A stretch of 64,000 nt of DNA from Flagellimonas okinawensis (GTDB lineage Bacteria; Bacteroidota; Bacteroidia; Flavobacteriales; Flavobacteriaceae). Made by a program: the position numbers and the translations under genes. The notes below the pieces were generated by a model. The model searched no databases. It was not told the DNA's origin and saw only the letters and a list, made by a program, of their open reading frames with translations. Shown here in pieces: positions 25,838 to 34,754 of the stretch. Numbering within the stretch: position 1 is the first letter of the stretch; every line of letters begins with the position of its first letter. The stretch is taken from NCBI RefSeq assembly GCF_029194005.1, contig NZ_JARFVA010000004.1:62001-126000 (forward strand), read 5' to 3'.

Positions 25838-26606
25838 TGGAAAATTGACGGTAGTAGGAGCGGGTCCAGGTGACGTGGATTTGATAACCCTCAAAGGTAT
25901 AAAGGCTTTGCAGAACGCGGATGTGGTCTTGTATGATGCCTTGGTGTCCAAGGAATTATTAGATCATGCACCACAGGCCGAACAAGTCTTTGTTGGCAAA
26001 CGCAAGGGCTGCTATGCCTATCAGCAAGAACAGATCAATGATTTAATAGTTGAGCGAGCTGCAAGAGGACTAAAGGTTGTGCGGTTAAAAGGTGGTGATC
26101 CATTTGTATTTGGGCGAGGCGCCGAAGAGATGGAGCATGCCGCTTCATTCGGAATTGAAGTTGCCGTGGTACCGGGTATTTCATCCTCAGTTTCCGTACC
26201 GGCATCACAAAACATACCGGTTACCAAAAGAGGTGCTGCGGAGAGTTTTTGGGTAATCACCGGAACGACCAAGGAGCACAAGTTGTCCAGTGATGTGGCT
26301 TTGGCGGCAAAGTCCAATGCCACCGTCATTATTCTTATGGGCATGTCCAAGCTCAGGGAGATCATGGAGCTCTTTAAAGAAGAAGGAAAAGAAAAAACTC
26401 CGGTGGCCATCATACAAAATGGAACAACGGAAAAAGAAAGAATTGGTATTGACACTGTTGCTTCCATTGAGCACAGGGCAAAGGAGCAGCAGTTGTCCAA
26501 TCCAGCGATCATAGTAATCGGGGAGGTGGTCAACCACCGAAAAAGCATATTGGATATTCAACGTGAATACCAAGTACAGGGAAATAAATTGCAAGAAAAA
26601 GTTTAA
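25830..26606 (+). CDS. cobA: Uroporphyrinogen-III C-methyltransferase
   Basis: A 258-residue SUMT enzyme that methylates uroporphyrinogen III twice to precorrin-2, the first step toward the sirohaem used by the sulfite reductase upstream. It begins MYSGKLTVVGAGPGDVDLIT and has VGKRKGCYAYQQEQIN, VRLKGGDPFVFGRGAEE and VPGISSSVSVPASQNIPVT. ATG 25830 overlaps the upstream stop by 8 nt, so translation is coupled; a longer frame exists upstream but lies inside the reductase gene. The CysG dehydrogenase/ferrochelatase part is not fused and not found nearby. Confidence 0.95.
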   Translation: MYSGKLTVVGAGPGDVDLITLKGIKALQNADVVLYDALVSKELLDHAPQAEQVFVGKRKGCYAYQQEQINDLIVERAARGLKVVRLKGGDPFVFGRGAEEMEHAASFGIEVAVVPGISSSVSVPASQNIPVTKRGAAESFWVITGTTKEHKLSSDVALAAKSNATVIILMGMSKLREIMELFKEEGKEKTPVAIIQNGTTEKERIGIDTVASIEHRAKEQQLSNPAIIVIGEVVNHRKSILDIQREYQVQGNKLQEKV

Positions 26607-26628
26607 ACCAAATGTCAGCTCGTTAGGC

Positions 26629-26648
26629 CCCTGAGCGAAGCCAAAGGG
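26629..26648. repeat. REP-like palindromic repeat
   Basis: CCCTGAGCGAAGCCAAAGGG resembles a short dispersed palindrome I know from many Bacteroidota genomes (CCCTGAGCGGAGTCGAAGGG) with a few changes. It sits in the 70-nt gap between cobA and the ferredoxin reductase. Only one clear copy is in the window, so the family call rests on memory. Confidence 0.45.
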
Positions 26649-26676
26649 ACTTTCAAGACGAATTAAAAGTAGAATT

Positions 26677-27738
26677 ATGATAAAAACAGATATCATTATA
26701 ATCGGAGCAGGGCCCACTGGGTTATTTACCGTGTTCGAAGCGGGATTGCTCAAACTAAAATGCCATTTGATAGATGCCTTGGCACAGCCCGGAGGACAAT
26801 GTTCGGAGATTTATCCAAAAAAGCCCATTTACGATATTCCTGCCTACCCAGAGATTTTGGCAGGTACTTTAGTGGATAATCTAATGGAGCAGATCAAACC
26901 GTTTGAGCCTGGCTTTACCTTGGGAGAGCGAGCAGAAACCTTGGATAAGCAAGAAGATGGGTCGTTCATTGTTACAACGAACAAAGGGACAAAGCACCAT
27001 GCACCGGTCGTGGTTATTGCGGGAGGACTTGGTTCTTTTGAACCCAGAAAACCACTGATCCCAAATATAGAGCTCTTTGAAAGCAAGGGAGTGGAGTATA
27101 TGGTGAAGGACCCTGAACAGTTCCGTAATAAAAAAGTGGTGATATCCGGTGGTGGTGACTCCGCATTGGATTGGGCCATTTTCTTGGCCGATGTAGCTTC
27201 CGAGGTATCCCTGGTACACCGAAGAAATGAGTTCCGAGGAGCATTGGACTCGGTAGAGAAGGCACGTGAACTCGCCAAGATCGGTAAGATCAAATTGTAC
27301 ACGGAAGCAGAGGTAAAGGAAATTCATGGTAAGGACGAATTGCATGCCGTAGTCATAAAATATAATGACGACGCAAAAGACGATTCCTACGTGGAAACCG
27401 ATTACTTTATTCCTTTGTTCGGACTGTCGCCCAAATTGGGACCATTGGGTAATTGGGGCTTGGAAATCGAGAAAAATGCCATAAAGGTGAACAACGCCAA
27501 AGATTATCAAACTAATATTCCGGGCGTATTTGCCATAGGTGACGTGAATACCTATCCGGGCAAGTTGAAATTAATCCTTTCAGGATTCCATGAAGCTGCC
27601 GTAATGTGCCAGTATGCCTATCAAATTATCAATCCGGACAAAAGGTTTGTGATGAAGTACACCACTGTTGGCGGAGTACAGGGATTTGACGGTTCCAAAA
27701 AGGAAGCGAAGAAAGAAGTGGTGCAGAGCATCAGTTAA
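26677..27738 (+). CDS. Thioredoxin reductase-like ferredoxin-NADP+ reductase
   Basis: A 353-residue FAD enzyme of the TrxR-like ferredoxin-NADP+ reductase type (as YumC of Bacillus). The FAD site is IIIGAGPTGLFTVFEAGLL with LAQPGGQCSEIYP; the NADPH site is VVISGGGDSALDWAIFLADV; the closing FAD motif is VFAIGDVNTYPGKL. The CxxC active site of thioredoxin reductase is missing, which excludes that role. Placed at the end of the sulfate-reduction genes, it most likely supplies electrons through ferredoxin to the sulfite reductase. A terminator follows. Confidence 0.9.
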   Translation: MIKTDIIIIGAGPTGLFTVFEAGLLKLKCHLIDALAQPGGQCSEIYPKKPIYDIPAYPEILAGTLVDNLMEQIKPFEPGFTLGERAETLDKQEDGSFIVTTNKGTKHHAPVVVIAGGLGSFEPRKPLIPNIELFESKGVEYMVKDPEQFRNKKVVISGGGDSALDWAIFLADVASEVSLVHRRNEFRGALDSVEKARELAKIGKIKLYTEAEVKEIHGKDELHAVVIKYNDDAKDDSYVETDYFIPLFGLSPKLGPLGNWGLEIEKNAIKVNNAKDYQTNIPGVFAIGDVNTYPGKLKLILSGFHEAAVMCQYAYQIINPDKRFVMKYTTVGGVQGFDGSKKEAKKEVVQSIS

Positions 27739-27764
27739 AAAAAAAGTTTTTTGAAGAGAAAAGG

Positions 27765-27795
27765 CCTTCCAGAAGCAATTTTGGAAGGTTTTTTT
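27765..27795 (+). terminator. Intrinsic terminator after ferredoxin reductase
   Basis: A 10-bp stem (CCTTCCAGAA with TTTTGGAAGG, one G.U) with a GCAA tetraloop is followed by seven T residues; it separates the sulfur operon from the SAM-controlled metH unit. Confidence 0.9.
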
Positions 27796-27850
27796 GCTTT
27801 TCACTTAGGAGTGCCGTTTCTTTGCGGTTCAGTTCATTTATAAATTGAAA

Positions 27851-28040
27851 GTGTTATCAAGAAAGGTGGAGGGATTGGACCCTGTGAAGCCTTAGCAACC
27901 CTCGACTTCGAGAAGGTGCTACATTCTACCCCTGTGCTGAACTTGTTTTAGGACCTGATGGAGTATTCATACCTGCCATTAAGTAAAAGGGGACGGATAA
28001 CTAACGAATACATCACAGTATCCATGCACTTTTCTTGATC
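27851..28040 (+). promoter_or_regulatory. SAM-I (S-box) riboswitch upstream of metH-metF
   Basis: The core TCAAGAAAGGTGGAGGGA, GAAGCCTTAGCAACC and GAAGGTGCTACATTC repeats that of the riboswitch at 15125. P1 is GTTATC (27853-27858) with GATAAC (27996-28001). P4 is closed by CCCC (27929-27932) with GGGG (27989-27992) around a loop of 56 nt, against 3 nt in the other copy. As there, a downstream segment (TTTCTTGAT, 28031-28039) is complementary to the 5' side of the aptamer (27856-27864). A weak TTTCTTTG -7-like box lies at 27817. Confidence 0.92.
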
Positions 28041-28072
28041 TCACTACATCCTTTTTTAAGGCAAATATTACT

Positions 28073-29074
28073 ATGGGAAAGATTGAAGATATTTTGAAGG
28101 AACGGATTTTAGTGCTGGATGGGGCCATGGGCACCATGCTACAGCGCCATAAATTCAAGGAAGAGGATTTTAGGGGCGAGCGTTTCAAGGATTGGCCAAG
28201 TGATTTGCAAGGTAATAACGATTTGTTGTCTTTGACCCAACCGGAGGCCGTAAAAGATGTCCATCGCAAATTTTTGGAAGCAGGTGCCGATATAATCGAA
28301 ACCAATACATTTTCGGGCACTACCATTGCAATGGCCGATTACGGTATGGAAGAGCTGGTGTACGAACTGAATTATGAATCGGCCAAGATCGCAAAAGAGG
28401 TCGCGGACGAGTTCACAGAAAAGGACCCCAAAAAACCAAGATTTGTGGCAGGGAGTATCGGTCCTACGAATAAAACCGCCAGTATGTCACCTGATGTGAA
28501 CGACCCAGGTTTTCGTGCAATCTCGTTCAATGAACTCCGAATTGCCTACAAACAACAGGTAGAGGCACTTTTGGATGGTGGAGCCGATATACTTTTGGTG
28601 GAAACCATTTTTGATACACTCAATGCAAAGGCAGCTCTTTTTGCCATTGAGGAAGTAAAGGATGAAAGAAATATAGAAGTTCCAGTAATGGTCAGTGGTA
28701 CCATTACCGATGCTTCGGGAAGGACTTTATCAGGACAGACGGCCGAAGCCTTTTTAATTTCCATCTCTCATATCCCTATATTATCGGTAGGGTTCAATTG
28801 CGCCTTGGGAGCCAAACAATTGGTGCCCCATTTGGAAGTGGTCTCGGCAAAGGCGGAGTTTGCCATTTCAGCCCACCCCAATGCAGGATTGCCGAATGCC
28901 TTTGGTGAATATGATGAAAGCCCGGAGCAAATGGCAGTTCAGATCAAGGAATATGTAGAAAAAGGATTGGTCAACATTGTAGGCGGATGCTGCGGGACAA
29001 CACCTGAACACATCAAAGCAATAGCAGAGGTGGTAAAGGATTATCAACCAAGAAAACTTCTGACACCAGCATAG
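28073..29074 (+). CDS. metH: Methionine synthase, homocysteine-binding subunit (split MetH)
   Basis: A 333-residue protein equal to the first domain of cobalamin-dependent methionine synthase. It has the barrel start [51 protein letters not shown] and the zinc-binding cysteines in VGFNCALGA and [16 protein letters not shown]. The folate, B12 and activation domains are encoded by the next gene, 9 nt downstream, so the enzyme is split after domain 1, as is usual in Flavobacteriaceae. It is the first gene of the SAM-riboswitch unit. Confidence 0.93.
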   Translation: MGKIEDILKERILVLDGAMGTMLQRHKFKEEDFRGERFKDWPSDLQGNNDLLSLTQPEAVKDVHRKFLEAGADIIETNTFSGTTIAMADYGMEELVYELNYESAKIAKEVADEFTEKDPKKPRFVAGSIGPTNKTASMSPDVNDPGFRAISFNELRIAYKQQVEALLDGGADILLVETIFDTLNAKAALFAIEEVKDERNIEVPVMVSGTITDASGRTLSGQTAEAFLISISHIPILSVGFNCALGAKQLVPHLEVVSAKAEFAISAHPNAGLPNAFGEYDESPEQMAVQIKEYVEKGLVNIVGGCCGTTPEHIKAIAEVVKDYQPRKLLTPA

Positions 29075-29083
29075 TTTAAGTTT

Positions 29084-31762
29084 ATGGCAACGAGTAATCA
29101 ACAACGAGTTTTACGCCTGAGTGGTCTCGAACCATTGGTGGTAACCCCGGAAAGCAATTTCATCAATGTGGGGGAACGAACCAATGTGGCAGGGTCCAAA
29201 CGATTTTTAAGGCTGATCAAGGAGGAAAAGTTTGATGAGGCATTGGACATCGCTCGCGAGCAGGTGGAAGGTGGTGCGCAGATTATCGACATCAATATGG
29301 ATGATGGTCTGATCGATGGAAAGGTAGCGATGGTCAGGTTCTTGAATCTAATCGTATCCGAACCGGATATTGCCCGAGTGCCCATTATGATCGATAGCTC
29401 CAAATGGGAGATTATCGAGGCCGGTTTGCAGGTAGTGCAAGGCAAATGTGTGGTTAATTCAATAAGCCTTAAAGAAGGCAAGGAAGAGTTTGTCCATCAT
29501 GCCAAACTGATAAAAAGATATGGTGCCGCGGTAATCGTCATGGCATTCGATGAAGTGGGGCAAGCCGATACCCTGGAACGTCGAAAGGAAATAGCGAAAC
29601 GTTCTTATGATATTCTGGTAAATGAAGTGAATTTTCCGCCAGAGGACATCATTTTTGATCTGAACATATTCCCAGTGGCGACCGGTATGGACGAGCATAA
29701 GAACAACGCCATCGATTTTATCGAAGGAACACGATGGGTTCGTGAGAACCTTCCCTATTGTAGTGTCAGTGGAGGGGTGAGCAATGTTTCGTTCTCGTTT
29801 AGGGGGAACAATCCCGTTCGTGAGGCCATGCATTCTGCGTTTTTGTTCCATGCCATCAAAGCGGGTTTGAATATGGGAATCGTAAACCCGACGATGTTGG
29901 AGGTGTACGATGATATTCCCAAGGATTTGTTGGAACATGTAGAAGATGTTTTGCTCAACAGAAGGGAAGATGCCACTGAGCGTTTGTTGGAGTTTGCAGA
30001 AACCGTGGTGGGTACGGCAAAGGAAAGTAAAGTTGATCTGTCTTGGCGGAAAGAGCCGCTTCAAGATAGGATCACCCGAGCCCTAGTTAAAGGAATTGAT
30101 CAATACATCATTGAAGATGTTGAGGAGGCACGCCAGCAGGCTGCGAAGCCTTTACAAGTTATAGAGGGCAACCTGATGACGGGAATGAACGTGGTCGGGG
30201 ACTTGTTCGGTAGTGGAAAAATGTTTTTGCCTCAGGTGGTAAAATCAGCCAGGGTGATGAAAAAGGCCGTAGCTTATCTGACCCCATATATTGAAGCATC
30301 AAAAGATAAGGATGCGAAAGCAGCCGGAAAAATATTGATGGCCACGGTAAAAGGAGATGTCCACGATATTGGAAAGAACATCGTGAGTGTGGTTCTGGCC
30401 TGTAACAATTACGAAATCGTGGATTTGGGTGTGATGGTGCCTCCGGAAAAAATCATCAATAGGGCCAAAGAAGAGCAAGTCGATATCATTGGTCTCAGCG
30501 GATTGATTACCCCATCTTTGGACGAAATGGTATTCTTGGCCAAAGAAATGGAGCGCCAAAACTTTGAGGTACCCCTTTTAATCGGTGGGGCCACAACGAG
30601 TAAGGCCCATACAGCGGTTAAAATTGATCCTCAATACAGCAATGCCGTAGTACACGTAAACGATGCATCCAGGGCCGTGACCGTTGTGGGCGACCTGTTA
30701 CAGGAGGAGACTTCGGTAACATATAAAAAATCGATTAAGCTGGATTACGAGAGTTTTAGGGATAAATTTTTGAACCGTTCCAAGCAAAAGGAATATTTGA
30801 CATTGGAGCAGGCCAGAAAGAATAAATTTCAAATCGAGTGGAAATCGTCCGATATCAAAAGGCCGAACCAATTGGGGATTCAGGTTTTGGAGGATTTTGA
30901 TTTGACGCGGTTGGAAGAGTATATTGATTGGTCCCCCTTTTTCAGAAGCTGGGACCTACACGGTAGATATCCTGATATTCTGACGGATAGTGTTGTTGGT
31001 GAACAGGCTAAGGAACTCTTCAGGGATGCCAAGGTACTGTTGCAACAGGTCTTGGATGAAAAACTGTTAAAGGGTAAGGCTATCTTTGGATTGTTTCCTG
31101 CCAATCAAATCGATGAGGATGATATTGAAGTTGATAAGGAAGGAGAAACTTTCATTTTTAGAACGCTTCGCCAACAACTAAAAAAACGTGAAGGAGTCCC
31201 AAATATAGCACTGGCGGATTTTATCGCTCCAAAGGATTCAGGAATTGATGATTACATGGGCTTCTTTTGTGTAAGCACAGGATTCGGGACGCAGGAATTG
31301 GCATCGCAATATGAGAAAAACCACGATGATTATAATTCCATTATGATCAAAGCTTTGGCCGACAGGTTGGCTGAGGCATTTGCGGAATATCTTCATAGAG
31401 AGGTGAGAACCAAATACTGGGGCTACGCCGTGGATGAAAATCTGGACAATGAAGCATTGATCAAAGAAAAATACCAGGGAATAAGACCCGCCCCGGGTTA
31501 TCCAGCCTGTCCGGACCATTTAGAAAAATTGACCATTTGGGATCTGTTGGACGTGGAGGAAAAAATAGGGGTTCGACTCACCGAAAGTTTGGCGATGTGG
31601 CCAGCAGCAAGTGTAAGTGGCTATTATTTTGGCCACCCAGAGGCCAAGTATTTTGGATTGGGCAAAATAGAACAAGACCAAGTCCATGACTTTGCTGAAC
31701 GAAAAAATATTAAATTGGAGGAAGCCCAAAAGTGGTTGGCTCCCAACATAGTTGACGAATAG
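29084..31762 (+). CDS. metH: Methionine synthase, folate/cobalamin/activation subunit (split MetH)
   Basis: An 892-residue protein holding the remaining MetH modules. The pterin-binding domain begins [20 protein letters not shown] and includes [20 protein letters not shown]; the cobalamin domain has the ligand motif [20 protein letters not shown] and [17 protein letters not shown] with [15 protein letters not shown]; the SAM-dependent reactivation domain has [17 protein letters not shown] and [20 protein letters not shown]. With the homocysteine subunit upstream it makes methionine from homocysteine and methyl-tetrahydrofolate. No cobalamin riboswitch was seen; control appears to be by SAM. 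Confidence 0.95.
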   Translation: MATSNQQRVLRLSGLEPLVVTPESNFINVGERTNVAGSKRFLRLIKEEKFDEALDIAREQVEGGAQIIDINMDDGLIDGKVAMVRFLNLIVSEPDIARVPIMIDSSKWEIIEAGLQVVQGKCVVNSISLKEGKEEFVHHAKLIKRYGAAVIVMAFDEVGQADTLERRKEIAKRSYDILVNEVNFPPEDIIFDLNIFPVATGMDEHKNNAIDFIEGTRWVRENLPYCSVSGGVSNVSFSFRGNNPVREAMHSAFLFHAIKAGLNMGIVNPTMLEVYDDIPKDLLEHVEDVLLNRREDATERLLEFAETVVGTAKESKVDLSWRKEPLQDRITRALVKGIDQYIIEDVEEARQQAAKPLQVIEGNLMTGMNVVGDLFGSGKMFLPQVVKSARVMKKAVAYLTPYIEASKDKDAKAAGKILMATVKGDVHDIGKNIVSVVLACNNYEIVDLGVMVPPEKIINRAKEEQVDIIGLSGLITPSLDEMVFLAKEMERQNFEVPLLIGGATTSKAHTAVKIDPQYSNAVVHVNDASRAVTVVGDLLQEETSVTYKKSIKLDYESFRDKFLNRSKQKEYLTLEQARKNKFQIEWKSSDIKRPNQLGIQVLEDFDLTRLEEYIDWSPFFRSWDLHGRYPDILTDSVVGEQAKELFRDAKVLLQQVLDEKLLKGKAIFGLFPANQIDEDDIEVDKEGETFIFRTLRQQLKKREGVPNIALADFIAPKDSGIDDYMGFFCVSTGFGTQELASQYEKNHDDYNSIMIKALADRLAEAFAEYLHREVRTKYWGYAVDENLDNEALIKEKYQGIRPAPGYPACPDHLEKLTIWDLLDVEEKIGVRLTESLAMWPAASVSGYYFGHPEAKYFGLGKIEQDQVHDFAERKNIKLEEAQKWLAPNIVDE

Positions 31763-31765
31763 CAA

Positions 31766-32719
31766 ATGAAAATTACCGATCACATAAAGAAAGCCCAAGG
31801 GGAAACCTTGTTCAGTTTTGAGATTGTACCACCAGTAAAGGGCAAGAGCATTCAGGAACTCTATAACAATATCGACCCGTTGATGGAGTTCAAGCCACCT
31901 TTTATTGATGTGACGACCTCTCGGGAAGAATATATCTACAAGGAAAAAGATGGTTTGTTGGATAAAAAACTGACCCGTACCCGACCCGGGACCTTGGGTA
32001 TCTGTGCCTCTTTAAAACATAAGTACGATGTGGATACGGTGCCTCATGTATTGTGCGGAGGGTTTACCAAGGAGGAGACCGAGTATCTTCTTGTGGACTG
32101 TCAGTATTTGGAGATTGAAAATGTTATGGCTTTGCGCGGCGATGCCCGTAAAGAGGAAAAATATTTTACGCCCACCAAAGGTGGACATCAGTATGCAACT
32201 GAATTGGTGAAGCAGATCCAAGATATCAACGAAGGAAATTATTTGCACGATACGATACAGTCCAGTGATTTGAGCAGTTTCTGTATCGGGGTTGCAGGTT
32301 ATCCGGAAAAGCATATGGAAGCCCCGTCGCTTCAGTCCGATTTAAAACGTTTAAAGGAAAAGGTCGATTTGGGAGCGGACTATGTGGTGACCCAAATGTT
32401 TTTCGATAATCAAAAATTCTTTGAATTTGTGAAGGCTGCAAGGGATATGGGAATTGATGTACCCATAATTCCAGGAATTAAGCCGATTGCCGTTAAACGT
32501 CACCTGCAACTCTTGCCCCAAGTTTTTAGGGTGGATATTCCACAGGACTTGATCGACTCGGTTGAGGCCTGTAAGGACAACAAGGCGGTACGTCAAGTTG
32601 GGGTAGAGTGGGCCATTCAACAATCCAAGGAATTAAGGGAGGCCGGTGTACCCGTATTGCATTATTATTCCATGGGTAAATCAGATAATGTGAAGGCCAT
32701 TGCCAAGGAACTTTTTTAA
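31766..32719 (+). CDS. metF: Methylenetetrahydrofolate reductase
   Basis: A 317-residue flavoprotein that reduces 5,10-methylene-THF to 5-methyl-THF, the methyl donor for MetH. It shows FSFEIVPPVKGKSIQEL, FIDVTTSREEYIYK, the nucleotide-site segment NVMALRGDARKEE, and DYVVTQMFFDNQKFFEFV with PIIPGIKPIAVKRHLQLL. It starts 3 nt after the metH stop, so it is co-transcribed and under the same SAM riboswitch. Confidence 0.95.
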   Translation: MKITDHIKKAQGETLFSFEIVPPVKGKSIQELYNNIDPLMEFKPPFIDVTTSREEYIYKEKDGLLDKKLTRTRPGTLGICASLKHKYDVDTVPHVLCGGFTKEETEYLLVDCQYLEIENVMALRGDARKEEKYFTPTKGGHQYATELVKQIQDINEGNYLHDTIQSSDLSSFCIGVAGYPEKHMEAPSLQSDLKRLKEKVDLGADYVVTQMFFDNQKFFEFVKAARDMGIDVPIIPGIKPIAVKRHLQLLPQVFRVDIPQDLIDSVEACKDNKAVRQVGVEWAIQQSKELREAGVPVLHYYSMGKSDNVKAIAKELF

Positions 32720-32738
32720 TTTCCTACATTAGCGCCCC

Positions 32739-33839
32739 ATGAGGCACCTACTTTGCTCATTATTTCTGTTCGCTTGTTTTTTTGGATTTTCCCAAGATGG
32801 GGATGTTCCAAAAAAATACTCTTTGGATTTCAGTCAATTTTATGGTTCGGTTGCTCTGCACAACCCCGATATTTCGCACCTGATAACCAATCACCCTGGA
32901 GGAATTATCCTTGGTTTTAACAGGAAACGTTACGGCCACCAAGATTGGGAGGCTGATCTGGGCTATCCGGACACTGGATTTTCCTTCGTTTATCAGGACA
33001 TGAACAATGCCACCCTTGGAAGGCATTATGGGCTGTACGCGCATTATAATTTCTACTTTTTTAAAAGGAACCTGCAATTCAGGGTCGCTCAAGGAGTGTC
33101 CTATAATACAAATCCTTATGATAGGGACAATAATTTCAGGAACAATGCCTATGGCAGTCACCTACTGAGCTCCACCATGCTCATGTTCAACTATAACAGG
33201 GAGAATATAGTGGCGGGTATTGGGTTGAAGGCCGGTGTTGCCCTAATACATTATTCCAATGCTAATTTTAAGGCCCCAAATACTTCTACCAACACAGTGG
33301 CATTTAATCTTGGGCTCACCTACGATTTTAACAGGGATGTGGACCCTGAGTATCTGACCCCGGAAGCAAAGGAGAAAATCAAGGAACCTATTCGATATAA
33401 TCTGGTACTTCGCGGTGGTGCCAACGAAAGTGATGTGATCAATATGGGGCAGTATGGTTTTGCCATTGTGTCCGCATATGCAGATAAGCGTTTGGGGAAC
33501 CGCAGTGCGATTCAATTGGGAACCGATATTTTCTTTTCCAATTTTTTGAAGGAATTGATACGTTATCAATCCATTGCATTTCCGGAACTGAATGTTGAAC
33601 CAGACACGGATTATAAAAGGGTAGGTCTATTTTTGGGGCATGAATTGTTTGTGAACAAATTGAGCGTAGTGGCTCAATTGGGTTATTATGTATATTATCC
33701 TTTTGATTTTGAGGGTAGAATGTATAACAGGATCGGCTTGAAACGATATTTTGGTGATAGAATATTCGGAGCTGTAACTTTAAAATCCCACGGGGCCAAG
33801 GCAGAGGCCATTGAATTTGGAATAGGAGTAAGATTATAG
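32739..33839 (+). CDS. PagL/acyloxyacyl hydrolase-like outer-membrane protein
   Basis: A 366-residue protein with signal peptide MRHLLCSLFLFACFFGFSQ and a barrel-like body. The segment AGVALIHYSNANFKAPNTS resembles the His-x-Ser active site of PagL-type lipid A 3-O-deacylases, and the paired strands around YHYNFYFFKRNLQFRVAQGV-like regions fit an eight-stranded barrel; Flavobacteriaceae homologues are usually named acyloxyacyl hydrolase. The C-terminal half (RYNLVLRGGANESDVINMGQ onward) extends well beyond classical PagL. Removal of a lipid A acyl chain is the likely role, not proven. A TACATTAG box ends 6 nt before the ATG. Confidence 0.7.
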   Translation: MRHLLCSLFLFACFFGFSQDGDVPKKYSLDFSQFYGSVALHNPDISHLITNHPGGIILGFNRKRYGHQDWEADLGYPDTGFSFVYQDMNNATLGRHYGLYAHYNFYFFKRNLQFRVAQGVSYNTNPYDRDNNFRNNAYGSHLLSSTMLMFNYNRENIVAGIGLKAGVALIHYSNANFKAPNTSTNTVAFNLGLTYDFNRDVDPEYLTPEAKEKIKEPIRYNLVLRGGANESDVINMGQYGFAIVSAYADKRLGNRSAIQLGTDIFFSNFLKELIRYQSIAFPELNVEPDTDYKRVGLFLGHELFVNKLSVVAQLGYYVYYPFDFEGRMYNRIGLKRYFGDRIFGAVTLKSHGAKAEAIEFGIGVRL

Positions 33840-33846
33840 AATTTAG

Positions 33847-34650
33847 ATGCTGGAATTCAGAAGTTTATATAGGTTTAAGGATGTCATCTCGGGCACAGTC
33901 GAAAGATGCTTTACGTTGGCTATTTTTCTATTATTGCTTTCCTGTAACGGCGACAATGTTCCCGATTGTTTTCAAAATGCTGGTGACATTGTGCGACGAC
34001 CAATTGAGGTTTCTGACTTCAATACACTAACCGTATTCGAAAACCTGAACGTAGTGTTGAAGCAGGGCGATGAACAAATAGTGGAGATTGAAACAGGGGA
34101 GTTCCTCTGGAACGATGTTTCCGCAACTGTCGAAAATAACCGTTTGATCTTGAGAAATGAAAACAGTTGTAATTATGTTCGCGATTACGGCTTGACCACA
34201 GTATACATCACTTCACCAAATCTCACTGAAATACGAAGCAGCACAGGGCTCCTGATTTCCAGTGATGGGGTGCTGTCATATCCAAGCCTAAACCTATTGG
34301 CGGAAAGTTTCATCAATCCCGATACGGAAACAACCGATGGTTCTTTTGATTTGAACCTGAATTCGACTACGATCAGAATTACAGTGAACGGCATAGCCTA
34401 CTTCAAGCTGCAGGGAAATACAGAAAACCTGAACGTGTCAGTGGCTGCAGGGGATTCCAGGGTGGAAGCGGAAAACCTGGTTGCTACAAATGTGGCCGTA
34501 AACCATAGGGGGTCCAATGATGTTTTTGTGAATCCACAACAACGGTTGAGCGGGGTGATTCGAGGAACAGGTAATGTAATCAGTGTCAATACACCCCCAG
34601 AAGTTAACGTCGAGGAACTTTTTAACGGTAAATTGATCTATCAGGATTGA
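33847..34650 (+). CDS. Head-GIN (DUF2807) lipoprotein
   Basis: A 267-residue secreted protein. After a 33-residue leader ending LAIFLLLLSC (likely lipidated Cys33) it contains the DUF2807 (head GIN) beta-helix: FNTLTVFENLNVVLKQGDEQ, LTEIRSSTGLLISSDG and YFKLQGNTENLNVSVAAGDS, with the late GSNDVFVNPQQRLSGVIRGTG. The family is common in Bacteroidota, is surface or periplasm exposed, and has no known function. The N-terminal leader is odd in that a REP-like palindrome (33885-33908) is part of its coding sequence. It starts 7 nt after the PagL-like gene. Confidence 0.82.
   Translation: MLEFRSLYRFKDVISGTVERCFTLAIFLLLLSCNGDNVPDCFQNAGDIVRRPIEVSDFNTLTVFENLNVVLKQGDEQIVEIETGEFLWNDVSATVENNRLILRNENSCNYVRDYGLTTVYITSPNLTEIRSSTGLLISSDGVLSYPSLNLLAESFINPDTETTDGSFDLNLNSTTIRITVNGIAYFKLQGNTENLNVSVAAGDSRVEAENLVATNVAVNHRGSNDVFVNPQQRLSGVIRGTGNVISVNTPPEVNVEELFNGKLIYQD
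33885..33908. repeat. REP-like palindrome within a coding sequence
   Basis: CATCTCGGGCACAGTCGAAAGATG (given here as CATCTCGGGCAC + AGTCGAAAGATG) resembles the dispersed flavobacterial palindrome of type CATCTCGA...TCGAGAGATG. It lies in codons 13-21 of the head-GIN lipoprotein gene. The family match is from memory and only one copy is seen here. Confidence 0.4.
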
Positions 34651-34754
34651 CGGTGGACAAACTATGACAATGGTTTGTGGCGGCCATTCATTTTCTCAGT
34701 AAATTCGATATTCAAATCGAGCTATTGGGAACTCTTCTCTCACATATCAAAAAA

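Noticed and set aside
26205-26753. 182-codon minus-strand frame across the end of cobA
   Set aside because: Antisense to cobA and the ferredoxin reductase start; no recognisable domain.
34677-34754. GTG start for the beta-lactamase-fold protein
   Set aside because: The extra 26 residues are neither a signal peptide nor similar to the family; ATG 34755 begins the expected N-terminus.
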